Source: a virus
Direction: 5' to 3' (one strand)
Length of the DNA stretch: 21,628 nt
Virus record (IMG/VR): IMGVR_UViG_3300027859_000090
Location: 1-21,628 of that record
Shown one piece after another: positions 1 to 6,046 of this stretch (position 1 is its first letter; every line of letters starts with the position of its first letter). Made by a program: the position numbers and the translations under genes. The notes beneath the pieces are model-generated. The model saw only the letters and a program-made list of their open reading frames with translations, searched no databases and was not told the origin of the DNA.

Positions 1-366
1 TGGCGCCATTCTTTCCACAACTCCGGCAAATTCGGTGGTTCCACCGAAATTATCCAGTTCCAAGAAGATGTTTGGTGTTTCAGGGCGCACCCAGATATCA
101 GCATCAATAATACAAATCTGGTCATACTTATTAAAATAATCGAGTGCATTTTCTTTTTCATAGATCGGTAAGAATCCTCCATATTTTTCATATGACTCTT
201 TACTACGATTAGTAGCAAATACATCTGGTTTAATCATCATTTTGGGGATTGTTTGTACTATATAATCTGCAGAAATTCTATCGGCATATGCTTTAACCGA
301 GGCAGTACAGTGATCATACAACCTCGATTTTTTCCCAGTGTAAACTTGGTAGATCAATCTTTTCAT
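1..366 (-). CDS. Glycosyltransferase-like protein, GT-A type (3' end outside window)
   Basis: The frame is open from an ATG at 364-366 down to base 1, giving 122 codons without a stop, so the C-terminus lies outside the window. The protein starts MKRLIYQVYTGKK, and the stretch CIIDADIWVRP at residues 85-95 holds a DxD element (D88, D90) after a hydrophobic strand. That is the usual metal/nucleotide-sugar site of GT-A glycosyltransferases. The preceding residues KYGGFLPIYEKENALDYF also resemble the region before DxD in GT8-like enzymes. Only 15 bases separate it from the EF-hand gene upstream, with AAGGA before the start. Acceptor and sugar cannot be read; DNA, virion protein or host polysaccharide are all possible. 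The family is inferred from the motif alone. Confidence 0.6.
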   Translation of the reverse strand, partial: MKRLIYQVYTGKKSRLYDHCTASVKAYADRISADYIVQTIPKMMIKPDVFATNRSKESYEKYGGFLPIYEKENALDYFNKYDQICIIDADIWVRPETPNIFLELDNFGGTTEFAGVVERMAP

Positions 367-381
367 AACAAAATCCTTATT

Positions 382-711
382 TTATTTTTTCTTTGCTAGT
401 GCTTCCTTGCCGTAAAATGCAGCCACTATGGCAGCAACAGAGACAAAATATACTGCGGCCATATCACCTAAGATCTTGGCAGCTTTATCTAATCCAAACA
501 GTGTAGCAGCAATTACAAATGCAGGATATAATAACATTCCACCTAAAGCAAACCATGCCATATTTCTCTGTGCATCTTGTTTTTTATCTTCGTTCTCTAA
601 CTGTATCAATTTTTGTTCCATTTCGAATTCTTCATCAGTAACAATTCCATCACCGTCTTTATCAAAAGACGCGTACTTGCTCCCGGGTTCTAGTTGTTTT
701 TGTGCAGCCAT
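382..711 (-). CDS. EF-hand membrane protein
   Basis: This 109-residue protein has one canonical 12-residue EF-hand loop at residues 17-28 (DKDGDGIVTDEE; D17, D19, D21, E28), a charged segment rich in Glu, Lys and Gln to about residue 47, and then two hydrophobic segments near residues 50-70 and 78-98. This suggests a calcium-binding N-terminus attached to a two-helix membrane anchor. The second ATG (711) is preferred over the one at 717 because AAGGAG sits 7 bases before it and only 1 base before the other. Its 5' end overlaps the upstream gene by 50 bases. Small EF-hand proteins occur in marine phages, but their job is unknown to me. Calcium binding is inferred from the intact loop. Confidence 0.75.
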   Translation of the reverse strand: MAAQKQLEPGSKYASFDKDGDGIVTDEEFEMEQKLIQLENEDKKQDAQRNMAWFALGGMLLYPAFVIAATLFGLDKAAKILGDMAAVYFVSVAAIVAAFYGKEALAKKK

Positions 712-934
712 CTGCATACTCCTTTATTTTCTTCGCTATTTCTTCAGCTTCTTTAAATCCATTACGAAGAGAATTTGACCTATGGCCATTTTTCAAAAAC
801 CAATTTATGTTATTTATATCAGAGCCTGATTCCATATTATATCCATTAGTGAGTTCTTCAAAGTCTGATCTCAGTTTTATAAACTGAGTGAATGACAAGT
901 CAGTGTCCGAACATTTTGCGAGTTCTATATTCAT
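662..934 (-). CDS. Hypothetical protein, 90 aa
   Basis: The product is soluble-looking, begins MNIELAKCSDTDLSF and ends in a basic tail (TTRTREQVRVF). I do not recognise a family. An aromatic/hydrophobic middle (INNINWFLKNGHRSNSLRNGF) is followed by a charged helix (KEAEEIAKKIKEYA). The ATG at 934 is chosen because AAAGG lies 9 bases before it; a TTG codon directly upstream is less likely. It overlaps the nuclease gene upstream by 35 bases and the EF-hand gene downstream by 50 bases. Such long overlaps suggest genome compaction, and this frame could be the weaker partner in the second overlap. Confidence 0.6.
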   Translation of the reverse strand: MNIELAKCSDTDLSFTQFIKLRSDFEELTNGYNMESGSDINNINWFLKNGHRSNSLRNGFKEAEEIAKKIKEYADGCTKTTRTREQVRVF

Positions 935-1601
935 CAATTGTTTCCTTTAATAATTTAGTATAGTTATCCCTGTGCTCAACGAACACCACGGGCTTTTCAT
1001 GATCAACATCCATAATGATTACTACATTTGGAACCGTCATTCCTGTACGCTCTTCCCACATGATTGCATAAGCTGCGCCTTGTGCGAAGTAGTGACTTAT
1101 CTTTTCTTTCTTTTTAATATATCTTGACGTCTTAAAATCAATAATTGAAGGCACTCCATTGTACTGCGCAACGCAGTCACACCTACCAGCTACACCTAAG
1201 TGATCACTAAATAGAGGAACCTCGAGGCCGAATATCGTTCCAATACCTTCATCAAGTACAGGTTTGAGATTTTGTAAACTCTGTCTGATGTGTGGTAAGA
1301 AGTCTGTTGTGTCTTCATTTTTCAAATACTTTTCTACTATGCTGTGTACTTTCGTACCTCGTCTTGATGCTTTACCGCCGACTATCTCGGCCTGCTCTTC
1401 TCCAACTCTTGCTTTCCAAGCTCTTATTGCTTCTTCGCTAAGAAGGCTTAGAACTGTTGTGATACTAGGATAAGACTTGCCATTAGGAGTACTGTAAGTT
1501 CTCCCAGTGTCGGTAGTTTCAGCATCCAAGTCTTCGTAACCAATATCAATTTTGTCATGTCTAAATATTTTTCTTTTCCTTTTGATCGTAATTATACTCA
1601 A
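900..1601 (-). CDS. PD-(D/E)XK nuclease, RecB/Cas4-like
   Basis: All expected elements of a RecB-type nuclease domain appear in order over about 233 residues: GTKVHSIVEKYL (GxxxH, H86), E127 in GLEVPL, D142 in GVAGRCDCV, D155-F-K157 in PSIIDFKTS, and QGAAY (QxxxY, Q174/Y178). This predicts a metal-dependent DNA nuclease, probably an exonuclease for recombination, repair or host-DNA degradation. T4 itself does not have this protein at such a site, but related enzymes occur in many phages. The start is uncertain. The longest frame opens with TTG at 1601, which lacks a good ribosome site. A purine-rich AAAAGGAAAAG lies inside the frame near 1578-1587, so translation may begin a little further in at a non-ATG codon. 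It overlaps the exported-protein gene upstream. Confidence 0.82.
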   Translation of the reverse strand: MSIITIKRKRKIFRHDKIDIGYEDLDAETTDTGRTYSTPNGKSYPSITTVLSLLSEEAIRAWKARVGEEQAEIVGGKASRRGTKVHSIVEKYLKNEDTTDFLPHIRQSLQNLKPVLDEGIGTIFGLEVPLFSDHLGVAGRCDCVAQYNGVPSIIDFKTSRYIKKKEKISHYFAQGAAYAIMWEERTGMTVPNVVIIMDVDHEKPVVFVEHRDNYTKLLKETIDEYRTRKMFGH

Positions 1602-1824
1602 ATATTTCTTTTACTGCATCCGCAGGTAAACAAAATATTGCTTCAGGTGTGTGCTTAAAATTATATGAAGCACTCGCTGATGTATATATTCTTTGATGCA
1701 TCACTGATACGTATTGATGACATTCTTTTATTGTGTCAAATGTTGGTTTTTTAAATACAAAAAGAGGCCTATCAAGTGCTGCTGCGTTTGCCATAATAAA
1801 AGATACTATTATAAAAATTTTCAT
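1561..1824 (-). CDS. Small exported protein, 87 aa
   Basis: The N-terminus MKIFIIVSFIMANAAALDRP is a short basic start, a hydrophobic core and small residues before a likely signal-peptidase I site (ANAAA followed by LD). The mature part is about 68 residues with two cysteines (in IKECHQY and IFCLP), which could form a disulfide in the periplasm. AGGAG lies 5 bases before the ATG. No family is recognised. It is the second signal-peptide protein in the window after the one at 5693-6046. It could act on the host envelope or periplasm, but nothing in the sequence names the role. Confidence 0.65.
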   Translation of the reverse strand: MKIFIIVSFIMANAAALDRPLFVFKKPTFDTIKECHQYVSVMHQRIYTSASASYNFKHTPEAIFCLPADAVKEIFEYNYDQKEKKNI

Positions 1825-1832
1825 ATCTTCTC

Positions 1833-2063
1833 CTAAGTTTTAATAGTGTTACCTCTACCAGAGTTTTCCTTTATTCTCGATAGATTATCTCTCCACCCCT
1901 GATCAGTTTTAGATAATAAACTGCCATGATGTGCGATAACGCCGGGAAACTTAAGAACTTTAATACAATTATGTTTTTTTAAATATTCTTGTAATTCTTC
2001 AGAACTACATACAATGTCATATTCATCGCCTTCTTCTAAAGGCTTTACCGTATACTTAGGCAC
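1833..2063 (-). CDS. FmdB-like small phage protein, 76 aa
   Basis: The true start appears to be a GTG at 2063, giving (M)PKYTVKPLEEGDEYD, because AAGGA sits 7 bases upstream. Longer readings in this frame run through the preceding gene. The layout, a PxYxxK strand, a middle helix (SSEELQEYLKKHN) and a C-terminal GWRDNLSRIKENSGRGN, matches from memory a small family in marine T4-like phages loosely related to FmdB regulatory proteins. The zinc-binding cysteine pairs of FmdB are missing; only two single cysteines remain. The gene overlaps the end of the upstream gene by 8 bases. Function unknown. Confidence 0.6.
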   Translation of the reverse strand: MPKYTVKPLEEGDEYDIVCSSEELQEYLKKHNCIKVLKFPGVIAHHGSLLSKTDQGWRDNLSRIKENSGRGNTIKT

Positions 2064-2616
2064 CTTGATATCCTTTCCACCAGTCAGGAGCTGGCCGTCT
2101 CCAATCCCACTTAGCAAAATTCTTAGCCATGTGGTAGTAATTTCGATATGCTTGGACTGCGTCACCTGGGACCATACAATCAGGGTAGTGTGACATTGCT
2201 TGGGCAAACTCGGTAAGACCGCCTACGGGGATATTTATAGGAGTTTTTTCTAGAAACTTACCAAGTTTTTCATAAGTGGCATGTTTTTTACCACGCCTGT
2301 ATTCAAATTCATCAGACATGGCTACAAAGTGTTCATAGTGCCACTTATAGTTTGAGTCAGTTTTGCCTGTCCATGTAGTACATGGATGATATTTGTGAAC
2401 TGCAGCATAATACATTTCATCACGCTCATCACCAAAAGAATAGTACTGTTGCATAGTTTTACCAGACTTTGACCTGCGTTTTTCAGGAGTGCCGTCAAGC
2501 ATTCGATGTATAGTACTAAGCATTTGTGCTGACTCGACAATCATCTTAGGAACGTGCCTGTCACACAGCATTTGCGCGGATTTAACCGGACTTTTGTCCA
2601 GAATAAAAATATTCAT
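2056..2616 (-). CDS. Conserved phage protein of unknown function, 186 aa
   Basis: The protein begins MNIFILDKSPVKSAQMLCDRH and carries HPCTTW, SNYKWHYEHF, a basic/aromatic YRRGKKHATYEK segment and a C-terminal AYRNYYHMAK...WWKGYQ. This pattern (N-terminal strand, CDxHVxK-like helix, HPCxxW, SNYxW, YRNYY) belongs to a family found widely in phages. I recall it as similar to T4 NrdC.11, with low certainty, and it is sometimes labelled a DNA glycosylase without proof. The ATG at 2616 is chosen over a GTG at 2625 because AAAGGTGAT precedes it at normal distance. It is the first gene after the promoter at 2641-2669. Conserved His, Cys and Trp suggest an enzyme. Confidence 0.75.
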   Translation of the reverse strand: MNIFILDKSPVKSAQMLCDRHVPKMIVESAQMLSTIHRMLDGTPEKRRSKSGKTMQQYYSFGDERDEMYYAAVHKYHPCTTWTGKTDSNYKWHYEHFVAMSDEFEYRRGKKHATYEKLGKFLEKTPINIPVGGLTEFAQAMSHYPDCMVPGDAVQAYRNYYHMAKNFAKWDWRRPAPDWWKGYQGA

Positions 2617-2640
2617 AATAATCACCTTTTAAATAATATA

Positions 2641-2669
2641 ATTGTATCACTTTTTTCACAGTTTGTAAA
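2641..2669 (-). promoter_or_regulatory. Sigma70-type early promoter (P5)
   Basis: On the minus strand TTTACA (2664-2669) and TACAAT (2641-2646) are separated by exactly 17 bases. An A-tract lies just upstream of the -35 box, and the context CTGTTTACAAA matches the other promoters of this window. It sits between a stop codon at 2681 and the ATG at 2616, so it would start the last operon of the window. The -10 box has one mismatch to TATAAT. Confidence 0.72.
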
Positions 2670-2680
2670 CAGTTTTTTTA

Positions 2681-2842
2681 TTAATTGATTTGAAACTTAT
2701 CCTCTTGTACTTTTAATAACTTGATTTTTTTTCTTACAAAATTACGTTTTTTAACGATCTTTTCCATTCGATTAACTCTTCCTCTTTTTTTAAGTTTTAA
2801 TGCGTGAAGTTCTAAATCTTTTTCAAGTTGTTGTAGTACCAT
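2681..2842 (-). CDS. Small highly basic protein, 53 aa
   Basis: ATG at 2842 preceded by AAAGG at 7 bases opens a 53-codon frame, MVLQQLEKDLELHALKLKKR..., ending with TAA at 2681-2683. About a third of residues are Lys or Arg, with leucine-spaced heptad-like segments at both ends (LQQLEKDLELHALKL and IKLLKVQED), suggesting a helical, nucleic-acid-binding or coiled-coil protein. It closes the operon that contains RNase H, and its stop lies 12 bases before the -35 box of the next promoter. No family recognised. It could be a short DNA-binding accessory of replication; that is a guess from charge and position. Confidence 0.6.
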   Translation of the reverse strand: MVLQQLEKDLELHALKLKKRGRVNRMEKIVKKRNFVRKKIKLLKVQEDKFQIN

Positions 2843-2869
2843 CTCTTTACCTTTCGTTAGGTTGTAGAG

Positions 2870-3286
2870 TTAGTCCTTTAGTAAATTTGGAAACGCCTCC
2901 TCTACAACTGGTCTGGATATTCCAGGGATTTTCTTTTTATTGATCATATTAATAACAAGCTTGGCATCCTCCGGATGTACGCCTTCTAGTATTCCAATGA
3001 ATATATTTTCTCTTTTATACTTTGGAAGTTGATCACCTTGACCACCTTTAACAAAATACTTGAATTGTGCATTTTGTTTTCTTAAGTTTGTGGGGTGATT
3101 GTGTGCTGCGGATGCAGTATATGGTGGTTCTCCTTCAGGTAAGTTCCATTTTACGGTGGAATCCATTGAACCTCTTATAATATCTTTTAAAGCCCATGTC
3201 TCATTTTCTTTTAAGACGCGTACTTTATCATCACGATTTCTTTGCTTTGCCATCTCTTCGAGGACTTCAAATACATATTGTTTCAT
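2870..3286 (-). CDS. Conserved T4-like phage protein (DUF6433-like), 138 aa
   Basis: The sequence pattern VRVLKENETWALKDIIRGSMD, KWNLPEGEPPY, FKYFVKGGQG, RENIFIGILEGVHPEDAKLV and a C-terminal VVEEAFPNLL is one I know as a conserved unknown in many T4-like marine phages (I believe DUF6433; not checked). It has no transmembrane segment. The gene starts with ATG overlapping the RNase H stop by one base (TAATG), so it is translationally coupled to rnh. In T4 the region after rnh encodes late-transcription and replication accessory proteins (dsbA, 33, 59), and this protein occupies a comparable place without clear similarity to them. Role unknown, but conservation next to RNase H points to replication or transcription. 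Confidence 0.8.
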   Translation of the reverse strand: MKQYVFEVLEEMAKQRNRDDKVRVLKENETWALKDIIRGSMDSTVKWNLPEGEPPYTASAAHNHPTNLRKQNAQFKYFVKGGQGDQLPKYKRENIFIGILEGVHPEDAKLVINMINKKKIPGISRPVVEEAFPNLLKD

Positions 3287-4140
3287 TATAAAAACTCCTG
3301 TACACTTTCAATTAAATTATTACAACGCTTAGCAACTAAGTAAGGAAATACTTTACCTTTCTTTGGCCAAGGGTCCTGCTCATTAAAACTATTTATAATT
3401 TGTGATTTAAGATCAGATGGTGTTTCAGTTAAGTCGATTAATTTTTTATTCCTACAATAGTTTCTATACCATGATGCGGCATATAACAACTCACCTTCAT
3501 TAACATCTTCAATGATTGCGTCAACTTTCTTTTGTGACATAGGGGTTTGCCTAAAGCCTTCGACAAAGACATTGTCATCAGATAATATATTAGGTACACC
3601 GTCACCCTTATCACCACGTACGATATGATTTTGTAGAAAGACTCTTGGATTAGACTCAATCATTTCTTCTTTCTTTAATGGTGAAAACTGTTTTACGTTT
3701 GGAAACCTTTGCAACTGCAAGAAATCACGATCAGATGACACGATCATAATTTTTTCAGGATTGAACTCGACATCAGATTTCATAGAAACCAATGTACCAA
3801 TAACATCATCAGCTTCACAACCATCGATCTTAATTACTCGATATGGCATGTGTTCCAGTATTTCTTCACGTACTAAGTTAAGAATCCTAAATGCTTCGTT
3901 CCAATCAAATGATGATTCTTCCCTATGCTTTTTACGATTAGCTTTATATTGAGGAAATGTTTTCCTACGCCAGTTGTTGGCAGCGTCCACAGCGAGAACC
4001 ATGTCACCGTACTCTTCTTTATATCTTGTACGATACATTCTTAGAGAGTTGAGAATCATGTGGCGAATAAGCTCCTCATCATTCGTCTTATTAATAATAA
4101 TACTTGCGAGTGCTATACCGCTGTAATCAACTATAATCAT
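3286..4140 (-). CDS. rnh: RNase H, T4-type 5'-3' FEN nuclease
   Basis: This is the flap-endonuclease-family RNase H that removes RNA primers and short adjacent DNA from lagging-strand fragments. From the chosen start (MIIVDYSGIALAS, 284 aa; T4 has 305) the acidic metal-binding residues line up: D5, D52 in LAVDAANNWRR, the EADD cluster at 109-112 and SSDRDF at 135-140 (D137, D139). NVKQFSP, GDKGDGVPNI and the C-terminal GKVFPYLVAK also follow T4 RNase H. The ATG at 4140 is preferred because AGGAG lies 9 bases upstream and it overlaps the previous stop as ATGA. A longer in-frame reading to 4173 would run into the neighbour. It is in one operon with two small ORFs upstream and a conserved phage gene downstream. 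Confidence 0.95.
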   Translation of the reverse strand: MIIVDYSGIALASIIINKTNDEELIRHMILNSLRMYRTRYKEEYGDMVLAVDAANNWRRKTFPQYKANRKKHREESSFDWNEAFRILNLVREEILEHMPYRVIKIDGCEADDVIGTLVSMKSDVEFNPEKIMIVSSDRDFLQLQRFPNVKQFSPLKKEEMIESNPRVFLQNHIVRGDKGDGVPNILSDDNVFVEGFRQTPMSQKKVDAIIEDVNEGELLYAASWYRNYCRNKKLIDLTETPSDLKSQIINSFNEQDPWPKKGKVFPYLVAKRCNNLIESVQEFL

Positions 4141-4394
4141 ATTGTATATCTCCTGTAAACGTATACATCCCATAATGTAGCATTCTTAATGCCACCCTTA
4201 CAATCACCAAAGTAAGTAAAACCATTAATTGGTTTTCTACCTTTCTTTTCGACTCTAAACTTTGTCTTAGATGAATTGCATGATCTTACGACGGCTTTAA
4301 CCATTTCGTATTCTTTCATATCTTCTGGATTTTGTGGATCAAACCTACCAATCCAAGAAGATGTCCTGTCATGTTTGCCTATATGAATTCCCAT
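4137..4394 (-). CDS. Hypothetical protein, 85 aa
   Basis: The product starts MGIHIGKHDRTSSWIGRFD and has a basic middle (KTKFRVEKKGRKP) and an aromatic C-terminus (FTYFGDCKGG...WDVYVYRRYTI). No family recognised and no membrane segment. It is translationally coupled on both sides: its ATG overlaps the upstream stop by one base (TAATG), and its TGA overlaps the RNase H start (ATGA). The coupling makes it a real gene in the rnh operon. Confidence 0.68.
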   Translation of the reverse strand: MGIHIGKHDRTSSWIGRFDPQNPEDMKEYEMVKAVVRSCNSSKTKFRVEKKGRKPINGFTYFGDCKGGIKNATLWDVYVYRRYTI

Positions 4395-4597
4395 TATAAA
4401 ATCTCCGTAGCTAGTTTTTGAACCATTGTGTACTTATTAGCAAGATCCTTTATGATCTTCATATTGTAATCTTCTCTTAAGGTTTCTCTCCTAATAGTTT
4501 CAGGTAGAGTTCTTAGTAAAAGTTGAATTTTAATTGAAGGATTATTAGATTTAAGGATTAAAGCCTTAAGTGATGATGTTGAGATTGGTTTAGACAT
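4394..4597 (-). CDS. Hypothetical protein, 67 aa, first gene after promoter
   Basis: MSKPISTSSLKALILKSNN begins a small mainly helical protein (IQLLLRTLPETIRRETLREDYNMKIIKDLANKY). GGAG lies 8 bases before the ATG, within the leader shared with the gene at 16136-16513. It is the first gene downstream of the promoter at 4632-4660 and couples to the next gene through TAATG. No family recognised. Small first genes of phage early operons often act on host functions, but no evidence here identifies a target. Confidence 0.65.
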   Translation of the reverse strand: MSKPISTSSLKALILKSNNPSIKIQLLLRTLPETIRRETLREDYNMKIIKDLANKYTMVQKLATEIL

Positions 4598-4631
4598 TTA
4601 GTATACTCCGCTTTTTTCATTTTATAGATCT

Positions 4632-4660
4632 ATTATACTACAGTTTTTAAGCTTTGTAAA
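4632..4660 (-). promoter_or_regulatory. Sigma70-type early promoter (P2)
   Basis: Minus-strand TTTACA (4655-4660) and TATAAT (4632-4637) are exactly 17 bases apart, with A-tracts just upstream of the -35 box. Downstream, the run AGATCTATAAAATGAAAAA and the following AGCGGAG are identical to those at 16523-16548. The palindrome ATAGATCTAT overlaps the expected start point. It would drive the operon 4597 to 2681. Confidence 0.85.
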
Positions 4661-4669
4661 CAGTTTTTT

Positions 4670-5029
4670 TCACTTTTTTTTCACTTTTTTCCATATTTTA
4701 TGGAGGATAAAAAACCATAAGCCATTTATTGCAGGTTCCACTAATGCGACAGATCCAGCTTCCCATATACTAGCGCCTGTCATCCAATATACTACATTCA
4801 TTGCGATTATAATATGACCTAGAGTGTATATTACAGCAAGAACTAAGCTATCCATTTTTAATATCTGTCTGACAAATGGCTCTCTTACTTCTTTTTTCTT
4901 ATTCCACTCGGGATCTTGTCTTAGTTTCCATAACATCCAGTCATAGTATCTTTCAGGCTCAGGCCCGGGATCAGGCAACTCTACGTGTTGGCCAGTTCCT
5001 GTCATATCTTGTGTATGTTTATTCGACAT
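4670..5029 (-). CDS. Small membrane protein (DUF2061-like), 119 aa
   Basis: About 60 hydrophilic residues (including PDPGPEPERYYDWMLWKLRQDPEW) precede two hydrophobic helices near residues 62-82 and 88-108, then a very basic tail (HKIWKKVKKK). The stretch TLGHIIIAMNVVYWMTG...ALVEPAINGLWFFILHKIW resembles DUF2061 membrane proteins, in which two helices end with a conserved LHxxxW. AGGAG is 7 bases before the ATG, and the gene overlaps the thyX end by 11 bases. Its TGA lies 9 bases before the -35 box of the next promoter. Likely an inner-membrane protein; function unknown. Confidence 0.72.
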   Translation of the reverse strand: MSNKHTQDMTGTGQHVELPDPGPEPERYYDWMLWKLRQDPEWNKKKEVREPFVRQILKMDSLVLAVIYTLGHIIIAMNVVYWMTGASIWEAGSVALVEPAINGLWFFILHKIWKKVKKK

Positions 5030-5696
5030 TTACGAACTCCTCTGCCATTGGGAATATTTTTGAGATAGCATCAGCACATGCAATTGCAACTTCACTGCAT
5101 TCTTTTTGTGTACCATTCGCAGATCTTAATTCAATAAAATGAATCCAGCTTCTTATAGTACCATTCATATATAACCTTGAAGTAGTCAGTCCTTCTGGTA
5201 AGACCGCCCTTGCGACTTCTTTTGCAATCCCTTTCTTGATAGCTGTCTCATAAACTTTTTTGCACATCCATATAACTCTTCCTTGTTCTCGTTCCCACTC
5301 AATTTGGAGAGCCCTATCATCAACTTCGATACTATTTTGTCTATTCTTTGTATCTTGCATTCTCGCTTCTCGTGTGACAAATTCTAACTCCTCTACTGGA
5401 TTGGCATATCTTTGGCTAAACTCTTGAAAACTAAAACTACGATGTCTCAGTATTTGTCGTGCAATATCTCTGGTAGTATTAATTTCAATGCAAGCACTTA
5501 CCATTTCAAATGGTGACCAGTGTTTATGTTTTGCAAGATATTTTAATAGTTTTTCTGATGTCTTAGTATTATTTTGATTTGATGGATTAGAGACTCTTGC
5601 ACAAAAAGCTACTAAATCTTGGCAGTCTTTTGGCATATCTTCTTCATATGTTGTAAATTCTGAAGGTTTACTATATGATATTAATTTTGCAATCAA
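5019..5696 (-). CDS. thyX: Flavin-dependent thymidylate synthase ThyX
   Basis: ThyX methylates dUMP to dTMP using FAD, NADPH and methylene-tetrahydrofolate. The signature RHRX7S is present (RHRSFSFQEFS, residues 84-94), followed by QRY. HKHWSPFEMVSACIEI and the C-terminal GTIRSWIHFIELR also fit the family, and the length of 225 aa is normal. The start is a TTG at 5696: AGGAGG lies 6 bases upstream, and the codon overlaps the previous stop (TTGA). With dCMP deaminase (14362-14820), which feeds dUMP, the phage has its own route to dTMP. It does so without a ThyA-type enzyme; the ThyA-fold protein in this window is the dCMP hydroxymethylase instead. Confidence 0.95.
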   Translation of the reverse strand: MIAKLISYSKPSEFTTYEEDMPKDCQDLVAFCARVSNPSNQNNTKTSEKLLKYLAKHKHWSPFEMVSACIEINTTRDIARQILRHRSFSFQEFSQRYANPVEELEFVTREARMQDTKNRQNSIEVDDRALQIEWEREQGRVIWMCKKVYETAIKKGIAKEVARAVLPEGLTTSRLYMNGTIRSWIHFIELRSANGTQKECSEVAIACADAISKIFPMAEEFVNVE

Positions 5697-6046
5697 CTCT
5701 TTCCTCCTACCGTAGTCCAGTTGTCACCATAACCAATAATACAAATACTGTTATAAGATGGGTGATACTCTAGTATGCTAAATGTTTTTGTTTTTAAGTT
5801 AACGAATATTTGTACTGGCACATGAGCTGGTACAGGTGAAAGACCATCAGGATCTCGAACTTTAACACTTTGTACTCCAGTGAACAGTGGTATTTCGCCT
5901 TTTGCTTTTACTGCTTCTAATGCAATTTCTTTTTGCTCACACATGACTGGTTTTTCATTCCACTCACCCGCAAGTACGCTAGTTCCTGTTATGAAGCCGC
6001 CCCAAAATGCCATGCACCATATTATTGCTATGTAATGTTTTATCAT
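5693..6046 (-). CDS. Exported protein, 117 aa
   Basis: The N-terminus has a signal peptide: a short basic start (MIKH), a hydrophobic core (YIAIIWCMAFWGGFITGT) and a cleavage site after SVLA before GEWNEK. The mature part, about 91 residues, contains two cysteines (VMCEQ and NSICIIGYG) and looks like a small beta-rich domain (VPVQIFVNLKTKTFSILEY). The ATG overlaps the helicase TGA (ATGA) and the stop overlaps the thyX TTG, so it is coupled within the 41-thyX operon. A secreted protein inside a replication operon is unexpected. The family may be shared by marine T4-like phages, but I cannot name it. An envelope or periplasmic role is inferred from the signal only. Confidence 0.75.
   Translation of the reverse strand: MIKHYIAIIWCMAFWGGFITGTSVLAGEWNEKPVMCEQKEIALEAVKAKGEIPLFTGVQSVKVRDPDGLSPVPAHVPVQIFVNLKTKTFSILEYHPSYNSICIIGYGDNWTTVGGKS

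Noticed and set aside
428-778. Plus-strand open frame of 116 codons
   Set aside because: It lies opposite well-supported minus-strand genes (EF-hand protein and neighbour), has no ribosome site or recognisable motif, and no plus-strand promoter was seen.
2230-2240. TATAAATA-like T4 late promoter on the minus strand (also near 3391)
   Set aside because: Both lie deep inside early-type coding sequence with no late gene downstream; chance is expected in A+T-rich DNA.
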